Positions 17,201 through 25,555 of a stretch of 33,960 nucleotides of DNA are shown one piece after another; the first letter of the stretch is position 1; each line of letters begins with the position of its first letter. The position numbers were made by a program, and so were the translations under genes. The notes under the pieces were generated by a model, which saw only the letters and a list, made by a program, of their open reading frames with translations, had not been told where the DNA came from and did not search any database. Origin of the DNA: Cytophagaceae bacterium (GTDB lineage Bacteria; Bacteroidota; Bacteroidia; Cytophagales; Cytophagaceae); assembly GCA_029237685.1 (NCBI GenBank), contig JAQZBV010000063.1:1-33960 (forward strand), written 5' to 3'.

Positions 17201-17298
17201 ACGACTTGAACAAGGAACGTGCTTACGCAGTATTGGAAGAGTTGAACGTTCAGCCAAACATCTTCTACTTAACAAAAATCAGAAACACTCAAGCTTAA
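14248..17298 (+). CDS. actB: ActB, Fe-S subunit of alternative complex III
   Basis: 1016 residues, fusing a molybdopterin-oxidoreductase-like part (ActB1, about 45-720) to a ferredoxin-like part (ActB2, about 750-1010). A twin-arginine motif (DRRDFLK, Arg47-Arg48) is followed by a hydrophobic stretch and a lipobox-like TLAAC with Cys66, so Tat export and lipid anchoring are likely. ActB2 carries Cys762/765/768/772, Cys838/841/846/850, Cys870/876/880 and Cys929/932/959/963. In the third group Thr stands where a fourth Cys would be (CVGTRYC). Fifteen ligands fit three [4Fe-4S] and one [3Fe-4S] cluster, as reported for this complex. By family knowledge ActB1 holds no molybdenum cofactor. It conducts electrons from quinol towards ActA. 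Confidence 0.94.
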   Translation: MKEKNKVFWKGVEELHNEPEFIKNNLNEFPASVLAKDEASDESAPDRRDFLKLVGFSVAAATLAACEAPVKKAIPYLNKPEEIEPGIANWYATTFAEGGDYASILVKTREGRPIKIEGNKLSSVTGGATSARVQASVLSLYDTERLKGVQSAGKASSWEVADAAIVDRLSKISQEGGAIRIVSSTILSPTTLKAIAEFKAKYPTTEHVVYDAISSSAISKANAASFGKAVIPSYRFDKADTIVSFGADFLCTWGAGDYSADFAKTRKLSKNKKTMSRLYAFESNLSLTGSNADFRAPIKLSQEGLFVAELYNRLTSARINTEAVKNDILDKAVIDLLASKGKSIVVSGSNDVNVQILINEINLALGNYGTTINLNSPVNYRLGDDEKMNQFVDDLKGGKVAAVIFYAANPAYDHPKAEDIKAGLKQTKLSISFADRADETASLVEYITPDHHYLESWNDAEPKAGFYSLAQPTISPLFKTRQAQESLLKWSGNNTDYYTYLKNNWGSSILNGGSWDKALHDGVYESGVASVESAVSSTFNTSAVAENISKVYTSASKGIDLKLYEKVGIGSGVQANNPWLQELPDPISKATWDNYLAVSKKYADDNKLKEGDLVEIKVGNKKLAKAVPVLIQPGQAPGTASLALGYGREKAGKVGTGVGANAFALATIQDGLVQYSAFNVTITPTGGFSQIAQTQTHHTIMNRPIIQDATLKEYKANPAAGRFFPTVTTPDGKVAPAKVDIWKDQHVQPNHKWGMSIDLNTCLGCGACVIACQAENNVPVVGKKEVINRREMHWIRIDRYYSSAAEPKETGVYFKGEGDLELPDQTENLEVTFQPMMCQHCNHAPCESVCPVAATTHSTEGLNQMTYNRCVGTRYCANNCPYKVRRFNWFKYFDNGEVFDKNTSMNTALGRMVLNPDVTVRSRGVMEKCSMCVQRIQEGKLTAKKEKRKVKDGEINVACAAACATGAITFGDQNDPESQVSLENDDLNKERAYAVLEELNVQPNIFYLTKIRNTQA

Positions 17299-17310
17299 TT
17301 ATAACTTAAT

Positions 17311-18669
17311 ATGCACGTTACTTCATCGGTAAGACCCCCTCTGGTAACAGGAGGCAAAAAATACGAGGATGTCACCCAGGATATTTGTAAGCAGGTAGAA
17401 GGCGCTCCTTCCACGGCTTGGAAAATCGCATTTACCTTTTCGTTGGTCATCTTATTCTACGGCGGATACTGCTTGTGGACGACTTGGTACGAAGGTATCG
17501 GTATGTGGGGATTGAATAAAACCATCGGATGGTCTTGGGATATCACCAACTTCGTATGGTGGGTAGGTATCGGTCACGCCGGTACATTGATCTCTGCGAT
17601 TCTTTTGTTGTTCCGTCAAAAATGGAGAACCTCTATTAACCGTGCGGCAGAAGCGATGACCATCTTCGCCGTATTGTGTGCTGCAACTTTCATCATTGCC
17701 CACATGGGACGTCCTTGGTTAGGTTATTGGGTACTTCCATTGCCTAACGCATTCGGATCACTTTGGGTAAACTTTAACTCCGCTTTGATGTGGGACGTGT
17801 TTGCGATCTCTACATACTTTACGGTTTCATTAGTATTCTGGTACGTAGGTTTGATTCCAGATTTTGCTACCATTCGCGAAAGAGCAACAGGCATCCGTCG
17901 CAAGATCTACGGAGCATTGAGCTTCAACTGGGATGGTTCTGCTAAAACTTGGTCAAGATACGAAGCGGTTTCTCTAGTATTGGCCGGTGTTTCTACTCCT
18001 CTTGTACTTTCTGTACACACGATTGTATCCATGGACTTTGCCACTTCTATCATTCCGGGATGGCACACTACGATCTTCCCTCCATACTTCGTAGCCGGTG
18101 CGATTTTCTCTGGATTTGCGATGGTATTGACCTTGATGTTAGTAACCAGAGTATTGTATAACCTGGAAGATTATATCACAATAGAGCACATCGAATCGAT
18201 GAACAAAGTAATTTTGACTACTGGTTCTATCGTTGGGGTAGCTTACTTGACAGAGTTCTTCATCGCTTGGTATTCCGGTGTATACTACGAAGCCTTCGCA
18301 TTCCAAAACAGAGCATTCGGACCTTACTGGTGGGCCTATGCCAGTATGATGACGTGTAACGTAATCACTCCTCAGTTGTTCTGGTTCAGAAAAGTGAGAA
18401 GAAGTTTAATGTGGACATTCATCTTGTCTATCATTGTAAACATCGGTATGTGGTTTGAGCGTTTTGTAATCATTTGTACTTCCTTGCACAGAGATTTCTT
18501 ACCATCAAGCTGGGCCATGTTCTCTCCAACGATGTATGATGTGGGAGATTACCTGTTCACGTTTGGATTCTTCTTTACTTGTTTCTTGTTGTTCGCTAAA
18601 TATTTCCCGGTGATCAACATGGCTGAAGTAAAAGCAATTATTAAATCGTCTTCTGAGCATAAAAAATAA
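17311..18669 (+). CDS. actC: ActC, NrfD/PsrC-like quinol-binding subunit
   Basis: 452 residues, with about ten transmembrane helices, for example WKIAFTFSLVILFYGGYCLW, HAGTLISAILLLF, FTVSLVFWYVGLIPDF and GMWFERFVIICTSL. It belongs to the polysulfide reductase NrfD family and is the integral membrane subunit that binds quinol on the periplasmic side and may take part in proton transfer. There are no heme or Fe-S motifs. It begins 12 bp after actB and is followed by actD after 26 bp, the order of known act clusters. Confidence 0.93.
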   Translation: MHVTSSVRPPLVTGGKKYEDVTQDICKQVEGAPSTAWKIAFTFSLVILFYGGYCLWTTWYEGIGMWGLNKTIGWSWDITNFVWWVGIGHAGTLISAILLLFRQKWRTSINRAAEAMTIFAVLCAATFIIAHMGRPWLGYWVLPLPNAFGSLWVNFNSALMWDVFAISTYFTVSLVFWYVGLIPDFATIRERATGIRRKIYGALSFNWDGSAKTWSRYEAVSLVLAGVSTPLVLSVHTIVSMDFATSIIPGWHTTIFPPYFVAGAIFSGFAMVLTLMLVTRVLYNLEDYITIEHIESMNKVILTTGSIVGVAYLTEFFIAWYSGVYYEAFAFQNRAFGPYWWAYASMMTCNVITPQLFWFRKVRRSLMWTFILSIIVNIGMWFERFVIICTSLHRDFLPSSWAMFSPTMYDVGDYLFTFGFFFTCFLLFAKYFPVINMAEVKAIIKSSSEHKK

Positions 18670-18695
18670 TATAGTATCTACTGATACATAGTAAT

Positions 18696-19223
18696 ATGGA
18701 AAAAGGAAATAACTTTTTAGTAGGAATTTACGACGACGAAGATGTCCTGTTGGAAGCAGTAGGAAAAGTAAAGAAGTCGGGTGTTAAAATTCATGAGTGT
18801 TACACGCCATTCCCAGTACACGGGTTGGATGACGCTATGGGTTATCATTATTCTAACTTACCAATCGCCGGTTTTCTATTTGGTATGACTGGTACCATCT
18901 GCGCCTTGACCATGATGATTGGTATGATGGGCTTTGACTGGCCTATGGACATAGGAGGTAGACCTTATATCCCTCTTCCTGATTTTATTCCGATTACGTT
19001 TGAGTTGACTGTGCTTTTGTGTGCATTGGGAATGACAGGTACTTTCTTTGTAGTAAGCGATTTGAAGCCTTGGGGAACACCACGCATGTTCGATCCAAGA
19101 AGCGTTGACCATAAATTTGTTATGGCCATCGATTTGGCAGCCAACAAACAAGATGCAGCTTCTATCACCAGCATTCTTAAAAATTCTGGTGCAACTGAAG
19201 TAAATAAAAAATCATTTGAATAG
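18696..19223 (+). CDS. actD: ActD, DUF3341 membrane subunit
   Basis: 175 residues. A soluble N-terminal part (FLVGIYDDEDVLLEAVGKVKKSGVKIHECYTPFPVHGLDDAMG) is followed by two membrane helices (about 57-80 and 97-125) and a short C-terminal tail. The VGIYDDEDVLLEAV...YTPFPVHGLD pattern is typical of DUF3341. ActD is a structural subunit placed beside ActC; no redox centre is known or seen. Confidence 0.92.
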   Translation: MEKGNNFLVGIYDDEDVLLEAVGKVKKSGVKIHECYTPFPVHGLDDAMGYHYSNLPIAGFLFGMTGTICALTMMIGMMGFDWPMDIGGRPYIPLPDFIPITFELTVLLCALGMTGTFFVVSDLKPWGTPRMFDPRSVDHKFVMAIDLAANKQDAASITSILKNSGATEVNKKSFE

Positions 19224-19243
19224 TTGAAGGAATCATAAAGACT

Positions 19244-19852
19244 ATGAATTTTACATACATCAAATTAGCGCTCATCGTTTCTGCAGTAGGTTTCTTGGCC
19301 TCTTGCAACCATAACTTTGACCGTATTCCGGTGCATCAGCAACCTCGGGTAGAATTTGCACCCAATATGTACCATGCGGAATCTTATGAGCCGGTATCTG
19401 TTATAGACGACTCTGTTAATTTCCCTGAGGGATACAATCAGATGCCTGGTAACGAAGGATTCGGTAACCTGAAACTTCCTGTAGCCAATACCATCAAGAG
19501 AGGTTCTACTCCATACCATATCAGCAAAGACAGTTTGGAATTTGCTGCCAGAACACTTCAAAATCCATTGGTTCTAAACGATCAGGTATTAGCTGAAGGA
19601 GAAGTATTGTATACTCGTTTCTGCGCGCATTGCCATGGTGAAACAGGCGGTGGTGACGGTCCTGTAAGTGAAAAATTGAAAGGGGTAGCAAATTTGTCAG
19701 GAGGACAGTTGGCAACAGTTTCTGAAGGACATATTTTCCACGTCATCACGCGCGGTAAAGGAAGAATGCTTCAGCACGCTTCTCAAATTGATGCAAACGA
19801 CAGATGGAAGATTGCTCACTTTGTGAAAGAAAAAATTCAGAAAAAACAATAG
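19244..19852 (+). CDS. actE: ActE, monoheme cytochrome c lipoprotein
   Basis: 202 residues. A lipoprotein signal ends in LASC with Cys21. The cytochrome c domain has one heme site, CAHCH at 127-131, and a likely axial Met175 (GKGRM). Before it lies a long segment (22-110) that wraps other subunits in known structures. ActE is the electron exit of the complex, handing electrons to a soluble carrier or directly to the oxidase. Gaps to its neighbours are 20 and 32 bp. Confidence 0.92.
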   Translation: MNFTYIKLALIVSAVGFLASCNHNFDRIPVHQQPRVEFAPNMYHAESYEPVSVIDDSVNFPEGYNQMPGNEGFGNLKLPVANTIKRGSTPYHISKDSLEFAARTLQNPLVLNDQVLAEGEVLYTRFCAHCHGETGGGDGPVSEKLKGVANLSGGQLATVSEGHIFHVITRGKGRMLQHASQIDANDRWKIAHFVKEKIQKKQ

Positions 19853-19884
19853 CTTACTCTACTATATAATTGAATTCATAGATC

Positions 19885-21528
19885 ATGAATCGAGACGAAA
19901 AATTCATATTTACTTCAGGTGCCAAGAAAAAGCTTTTCATTACTCTTGGTATTGGCGTATTGCTTTTGGCAATTGGTATTTTCATGTTGGCTAATCAATC
20001 TGCTCATCACGGAGAAGGCCATAGCCACGGATCTAAGGAAACAGCGCATGCTGTAACGGCAGATTCTTCTTCAGAAGAAAATGCACAGACTGGACATGAG
20101 CAAGGTGCACATGCCAATACTATTCAAGAAGAAGGTCACGCTGATTCTGCAGTTAGCCATTCTTCAAACGATACCGCAGGTCTTCATGCTACAGGTGAAC
20201 AGGCAAGTATGAACTCTGATTCAGATACTGCTGTCAGCCACATGACGGCACACGAAGAGGTATCAGCATCAAAAGAGGCGACTGTTAATTCATCTGAAAC
20301 ACATCACACTGAACATGCCGGTCCTGCTCAGGGTCCTGCTGAACAGGAAGTGACAGGCCATGAAAAAGCAGAACATGCTGGTGGTGGTCATCACGAAGTA
20401 CATTGGACAACCCGTTTGATCAAAGATTTATGGTTGAATAACGTTTTCTTCGCAGGTATAGCGTTGATCGGTGTATTCTTTATCGCTTTCAACTATGTGG
20501 CCTGGGCCGGATGGTCTGCGGGTATCAAACGTATTCCGGAAGCTTTCGGTGCTTACCTTCCTATCGCAGCGGTATTGACTATTGGTTTGTTATTATTATT
20601 CAACCATGATTTGTTTCACTGGACACATCATCATCTGTATGAAGAATTCTTAGCAGATGGTAAAACAAAGAACCCAGAGTATGATACTTTATTGGTAGGT
20701 AAGCATGCTTATTTGAACTTCCCTTTCTTTATCATCCGCACGATCGTATACTTTGCCATCTGGATTTCTCTATGGTTGACTTTACGTAAATTCTCTAAAC
20801 AAGAAGATATTACAGGTGATGAGAAATTCCACCATAAGAGTGTGGTTTGGTCTGCTGTGTTCTTGGTAACATTTGGTGTGACTGAATCGATGGCTGCTTG
20901 GGACTGGTTGATGTCTACTGATCCTCACTTCTTCAGCACAATGTACGGTTGGTATGTATTCGCTAGCTGGTTTGTATCTGGTTTAGCTTTGATTACTTTA
21001 TTTGTTGTGATCCTGAAAGAAAACGGTTACTTGTCGTTCATCAACGAAAACCACTTGCACGATCTGGGTAAATTCAACTTTGCCTTCAGTGTATTCTGGA
21101 CGTACGTATGGTTTGAACAATTCTTGTTGATCTACTATGCAAACATTCCTGAAGAAGTAGGGTACTTTGTACAACGTCTGAAAACAGATGCCTATACACC
21201 GATCTTCTTCCTGGTGTTGATTGTGAACTTCTTCTTCCCTTTCCTTGCTTTGATGACAAGAAACGCGAAGAGACAAGGGGTAATACTGAAAGTAGTTTGT
21301 ACCGGTATTATTCTTGGTCACTGGATGGATTTCTACATGATGATCACACCTCCAATCTTGGGTCAGGCAGGTGGATTGGATTTAACCTTCTTGTTTGTAG
21401 AAGTAGGAATGACTATGATCTTCGCTAGTATATTCTTATTCACTATTCTTACTGCTTTATCAAAAGTTGGTTTGGTAGCGAAGAATCACCCGATGTTGGG
21501 CGAGAGCGAGCATCACAGCGTATTTTAG
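19885..21528 (+). CDS. actF: ActF, NrfD-like subunit with His-rich insert
   Basis: 547 residues. One helix (17-37) is followed by a His-, Glu- and Ala-rich region from 41 to 173 with 20 histidines. Then comes an NrfD/PsrC-like core of about nine helices (VFFAGIALIGVFFIAFNYVAW onward, ending at MTMIFASIFLFTILTALSKVGL). ActF pairs with ActC as the second large membrane subunit and is a candidate for proton movement. The His-rich stretch has low complexity and could bind metal; this is inference. The last Act gene, 41 bp before coxB. Confidence 0.9.
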   Translation: MNRDEKFIFTSGAKKKLFITLGIGVLLLAIGIFMLANQSAHHGEGHSHGSKETAHAVTADSSSEENAQTGHEQGAHANTIQEEGHADSAVSHSSNDTAGLHATGEQASMNSDSDTAVSHMTAHEEVSASKEATVNSSETHHTEHAGPAQGPAEQEVTGHEKAEHAGGGHHEVHWTTRLIKDLWLNNVFFAGIALIGVFFIAFNYVAWAGWSAGIKRIPEAFGAYLPIAAVLTIGLLLLFNHDLFHWTHHHLYEEFLADGKTKNPEYDTLLVGKHAYLNFPFFIIRTIVYFAIWISLWLTLRKFSKQEDITGDEKFHHKSVVWSAVFLVTFGVTESMAAWDWLMSTDPHFFSTMYGWYVFASWFVSGLALITLFVVILKENGYLSFINENHLHDLGKFNFAFSVFWTYVWFEQFLLIYYANIPEEVGYFVQRLKTDAYTPIFFLVLIVNFFFPFLALMTRNAKRQGVILKVVCTGIILGHWMDFYMMITPPILGQAGGLDLTFLFVEVGMTMIFASIFLFTILTALSKVGLVAKNHPMLGESEHHSVF

Positions 21529-21569
21529 TCTTAGATTGAGCTTATAATAAAACGATTTAAATAATAGAT

Positions 21570-22661
21570 ATGACAACCATTTATATCCTAGCGGCAATAG
21601 TATTAATCATAGCTATCCTTGTAGTGATTTTCAGACTACAGGTACTATCTGCTGTCCTAAAAGGCAGGTATGAAAAGCGTGTAGGTATTGGTAACGACAT
21701 CAACGCTTTGCTTTTCGTCATTGTATTTGTAGTAGGAGTTGGTGCTTTCTGGTATTCGTACCAACAAGCATCTGAGTTTTTCTTACCGGCTCCATCTTCT
21801 GAGCATGGCGTTAAAACAGATCAATTGTTCTGGGTTACCATGGCGATACTTGTAGCCGCATTCCTTGTTACAAACGCATTGCTTTACGTTTTCCCTTATA
21901 TCTACAAATACAAAGAAGATAGAAAAGCATACTTCTATCCTGATAACCATAAATTGGAAATGATCTGGACCATCATCCCAGCGTTAGTTATGGCTGGCTT
22001 GGTTGTATTCGGTTACAAAGAATGGACTGCTATTACTTCTCCAGCTCCTAAAGGTGCTGAAGTGATTGAGATCATGGGTAAGCAATTTGCATGGCAAGTA
22101 AGATACCCTGGTAAAGACGGAGTATTGGGTAACTACAATTACCGCAACATTGATGCGGTCAATGAATTCGGTATGGACATGAATGATTCTGCCTCTTACG
22201 ATGATTTCATTCCAAGAGAAATGCACTTCCCGGTGGGTAAACCTGTATTATTGAACATCCGTGCGCGTGATGTAATCCATAGTGTATTCTTGCCTCACTT
22301 CCGTGTAAAGATGGATGCGGTTCCTGGCATGCCTACGCACTTCTGGTTTGTGCCCACCAAAACGACTTCTCAAATGAGAGAGGAAACAGGCAATGCCAAG
22401 TTCAACTATGAATTGGCTTGTACCGAAGTCTGTGGTCGTGGTCACTATGCGATGCGTTTTGTAGTAGTAGTGGATGAGCCTGCTGAATATGAGAAATGGA
22501 AAGCATCTCAAGATACATTTGCTTCTTTGAATAGAGATTACGCAGCGGAAAAAGCACCTAAGTTAGTAAGTCTTTTACCGGCTAAGAAAGTAGAAGCTAC
22601 GGAAGTTTCGGCTCCGTCTGATTCTACGGCAGTACCGGCTGATACTACAGCTACCAAATAA
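21570..22661 (+). CDS. coxB: Cytochrome c oxidase subunit II
   Basis: 363 residues. The CuA site is complete: His237 (DVIHSVFLPHF), Cys284, Glu286, Cys288, His292 and Met295 (CTEVCGRGHYAM). It receives electrons from cytochrome c or ActE and passes them to heme a. Four hydrophobic helices precede the CuA domain (about 3-22, 47-65, 86-108, 131-152); the last two are the usual pair, so the N-terminal pair is extra. No heme c domain is fused at the C-terminus, which is a Ser/Thr/Ala/Pro tail. It is followed by coxA after 46 bp. Confidence 0.95.
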   Translation: MTTIYILAAIVLIIAILVVIFRLQVLSAVLKGRYEKRVGIGNDINALLFVIVFVVGVGAFWYSYQQASEFFLPAPSSEHGVKTDQLFWVTMAILVAAFLVTNALLYVFPYIYKYKEDRKAYFYPDNHKLEMIWTIIPALVMAGLVVFGYKEWTAITSPAPKGAEVIEIMGKQFAWQVRYPGKDGVLGNYNYRNIDAVNEFGMDMNDSASYDDFIPREMHFPVGKPVLLNIRARDVIHSVFLPHFRVKMDAVPGMPTHFWFVPTKTTSQMREETGNAKFNYELACTEVCGRGHYAMRFVVVVDEPAEYEKWKASQDTFASLNRDYAAEKAPKLVSLLPAKKVEATEVSAPSDSTAVPADTTATK

Positions 22662-22707
22662 TTTATAGTAGATTTGAATTAATTGATTATCACTTATATA
22701 AATACAT

Positions 22708-24543
22708 ATGTCAGCTTCTGATATCCATATCCAAGATCACCATGCTCACTCTCATGACCATGATCACGAGCATGAGCACCATGAATTACCATGGATTAGA
22801 CAGTATATCTTCAGTGAAGATCACAAGATCATTGCTAAGCAATACTTAATCTCTGGTATCCTTTGGGCTATCATGGGTGGTTTGTTCTCTTTGATTTTCC
22901 GTATCCAATTAGGATTCCCTAATGCAGATTTGTCTTGGATGAAACCTGTGCTAGGAGAGTGGATTCAGAATGGAAAATTAGATCCGGAATTTTATTTGGC
23001 TATGGTAACCATGCACGGTACCATCATGGTATTCTTTGTATTGACAGCCGGCTTGAGTGGTACATTCAGTAACTTCCTTATTCCTTTGCAGATTGGAGCA
23101 AGAGACATGGCTTCAGGATTCCTGAACATGTTATCTTTCTGGTTCTTCTTCCTTTCTAGTGTTGTGATGTTCACGTCTATCTTTATCTCTACTGGTCCTG
23201 CTTCAGGTGGTTGGGTGATCTATCCTCCATTGAGCGCTTTACCTCAAGCGATGAGTGGATCTGGATTAGGTATGACCTTATGGTTGACATCGATGGCTTT
23301 ATTCATCGTTTCTTCGCTCTTAGGAAGTTTGAACTACATCACAACGATCATTAACCTGAGAACGAAAGGAATGACATTTGACCGTCTTCCATTGACTATC
23401 TGGGCCTTCTTTATCACAGCGATCATCGGTGTACTCTCTTTCCCTGTATTGTTCTCTGCCGCCTTGCTGTTGGTTTTCGACAGAAGTTTCGGAACAAGTT
23501 TCTTCTTATCTGAGATTTATATCGGTGGTGAAGCACTTTCTAACCAAGGTGGATCAGCGATTTTGTTCCAGCATTTATTCTGGTTCTTAGGTCACCCTGA
23601 AGTATACATCGTATTGTTGCCTGCACTGGGTATTACCTCTGAGATCGTAGCTACAAACTCTCGTAAGCCAATCTTTGGTTACAAAGCGATGATCGGTTCT
23701 ATCTTAGCTATTGCCTTCTTATCGTTCATTGTATGGGCTCACCATATGTTCATCACAGGTATGAATCCTTTCTTAGGATCGATCTTCATGTTCCTGACGT
23801 TGATCATTGCGGTGCCTTCTGCGGTGAAAGCGTTCAACTACATTGCTACTCTTTGGAAAGGTAATATCATCTTCACTCCGGCGATGTTATTCTCTATCGG
23901 TCTGGTATCTTTCTTCATCTCTGGTGGTTTGACCGGTATCATTTTAGGTAACTCTGCGATCGATATTCAATTGCATGATACATATTTCGTAGTGGCCCAC
24001 TTTCACATTGTAATGGGTTCTGCATCGTTCTTCGGTATGTTGGCTGGTGTGTACCACTGGTTTCCTAAAATGTTCGGCCGTATGATGGACGAAAGATTGG
24101 GTTACATTCACTTCTGGTTGACATTCATTGGAGTTTACATCGTGTTCTTCCCAATGCACTATATCGGTATCGCCGGTTTCCCACGTCGTTACTACAGCTG
24201 GACAGGTTTTGATGCCTTCAATACTTTTGCTGATTTGAATCAATTGATCTCAATTGCGGCGATTCTTGTATTCTTCGCACAGTTTATTTTCATCTTCAAC
24301 TTCTTCTATAGTATATTCAAAGGAAGAGTATCTTCTCTTAACCCTTGGAGATCTAATACATTGGAATGGACAACTCCTATCAATCCAGGTCACGGTAACT
24401 GGCCAGGTGATATTCCTCACGTATACAGATGGCCATACGATTACAGTAAGAAGGGACACAACGAAGACTTCATCCCTCAGGATGTTCCTTTCTCTCAAAC
24501 ACCTCATTCTAATTTCCCTCACGAGAAAGATTCACAAGAGTAA
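22708..24543 (+). CDS. coxA: Cytochrome c oxidase subunit I, A1 type
   Basis: 611 residues, about 12 helices. Heme a ligands are His103 (TMHGT) and His433. CuB ligands are His296 (with cross-linked Tyr300 in HPEVY) and His345-His346. The heme a3 ligand is His431 (AHFHIVMG). Glu298 in HPEVY, the Asp of ARDMA and the Lys of GYKAM mark intact D and K proton channels, hence the A1 subtype. The N-terminus has ten His in the first 25 residues, a possible metal-binding tail. It reduces O2 to water and pumps protons. Confidence 0.97.
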   Translation: MSASDIHIQDHHAHSHDHDHEHEHHELPWIRQYIFSEDHKIIAKQYLISGILWAIMGGLFSLIFRIQLGFPNADLSWMKPVLGEWIQNGKLDPEFYLAMVTMHGTIMVFFVLTAGLSGTFSNFLIPLQIGARDMASGFLNMLSFWFFFLSSVVMFTSIFISTGPASGGWVIYPPLSALPQAMSGSGLGMTLWLTSMALFIVSSLLGSLNYITTIINLRTKGMTFDRLPLTIWAFFITAIIGVLSFPVLFSAALLLVFDRSFGTSFFLSEIYIGGEALSNQGGSAILFQHLFWFLGHPEVYIVLLPALGITSEIVATNSRKPIFGYKAMIGSILAIAFLSFIVWAHHMFITGMNPFLGSIFMFLTLIIAVPSAVKAFNYIATLWKGNIIFTPAMLFSIGLVSFFISGGLTGIILGNSAIDIQLHDTYFVVAHFHIVMGSASFFGMLAGVYHWFPKMFGRMMDERLGYIHFWLTFIGVYIVFFPMHYIGIAGFPRRYYSWTGFDAFNTFADLNQLISIAAILVFFAQFIFIFNFFYSIFKGRVSSLNPWRSNTLEWTTPINPGHGNWPGDIPHVYRWPYDYSKKGHNEDFIPQDVPFSQTPHSNFPHEKDSQE

Positions 24544-24565
24544 GTTCACCCATATTTAGACAAAT

Positions 24566-25555
24566 ATGTCAGCCAAACGGTACCATAGTTTATTCAGAAG
24601 ATTTAATCTGATAACTATAGGTACCGTTTATCTTGTAATACTGGCTGGTGGCGTAGTGCGCTGTACGGGCTCAGGCATGGGCTGTCCGGATTGGCCAAGG
24701 TGTTTTGGAACCTGGGTACCACCGACCGATGAGTCTCAACTTCCATCCGATTATAAACAAAAATATAAGGTACAAGGACATGAAGCCGAATTCAACGTGG
24801 CTAAAACCTGGACTGAATATGGCAATAGATTGGTTGGAGCATTAACGGGTGTTTTCATCTTTTGCATGTTCATTTATTCCATTCCTTTTTTCAAAGAAGA
24901 TAAACAGGTTTTCTATTTCAGTTTATTGAGTCTGTTCATTGTAGGGTTTCAAGGCTGGCTGGGCGCCAAAGTAGTGGCTTCTTACCTTTCTCCTGTCATG
25001 ATCACCATACACATGGGGCTGGCCATGGTCCTGATCGGCGTGTTGTGGTATGTTTACTTCAGGGCTTCTAAAACCATATGGTTTTCCGGAACCTTGTTTG
25101 ATGGTCTTCGTCCCTACCGACTTTGGATGTGGTTATTGGCCATTACTACGTTTCTTCAAATCATTATCGGTACGCAGGTAAGAGAGGAAATAGATACCCT
25201 AGCAGCGTCAATGAACCATCAAGGGCGGGGAGAATGGATCAATATGCTCGGGGAATATTTTCTGGCACACCGCATTTTGTCCTACGTGATCGCTGTTTTG
25301 ACGCTATACATTTTGATAAAAGCTATTTCAGATATACAATTGGGCAAAGGAGCAAAGAATGTGATCTACAGTATTGCCTTTTTTATCACATTAGAGGTGA
25401 TAATAGGCTACGTTTTAGTATTTTTGCAACTACCCGCATTTGCACAGCCACTGCACTTATTGAACGGATCCATCATCTTGGGTTTAGAGTTCATTTTGTT
25501 GATGGTCATGTTAAACATTAACTACACACCTCTTTCTTCCAGTCATGTCAAGTAA
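24566..25555 (+). CDS. ctaA: Heme A synthase (COX15/CtaA)
   Basis: 329 residues, with about eight helices. The loop CTGSGMGCPDWPRC near residue 31 after the first helix, followed by FGTWVPP, is the type seen in COX15-like enzymes. Conserved membrane histidines (TIHMGLAM, NHQGRGEW, AHRIL, LHLLNG) fit the two heme sites. It oxidises the methyl group of heme O to the formyl group of heme A for CoxA. It overlaps ctaB by 11 bp. Confidence 0.93.
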   Translation: MSAKRYHSLFRRFNLITIGTVYLVILAGGVVRCTGSGMGCPDWPRCFGTWVPPTDESQLPSDYKQKYKVQGHEAEFNVAKTWTEYGNRLVGALTGVFIFCMFIYSIPFFKEDKQVFYFSLLSLFIVGFQGWLGAKVVASYLSPVMITIHMGLAMVLIGVLWYVYFRASKTIWFSGTLFDGLRPYRLWMWLLAITTFLQIIIGTQVREEIDTLAASMNHQGRGEWINMLGEYFLAHRILSYVIAVLTLYILIKAISDIQLGKGAKNVIYSIAFFITLEVIIGYVLVFLQLPAFAQPLHLLNGSIILGLEFILLMVMLNINYTPLSSSHVK

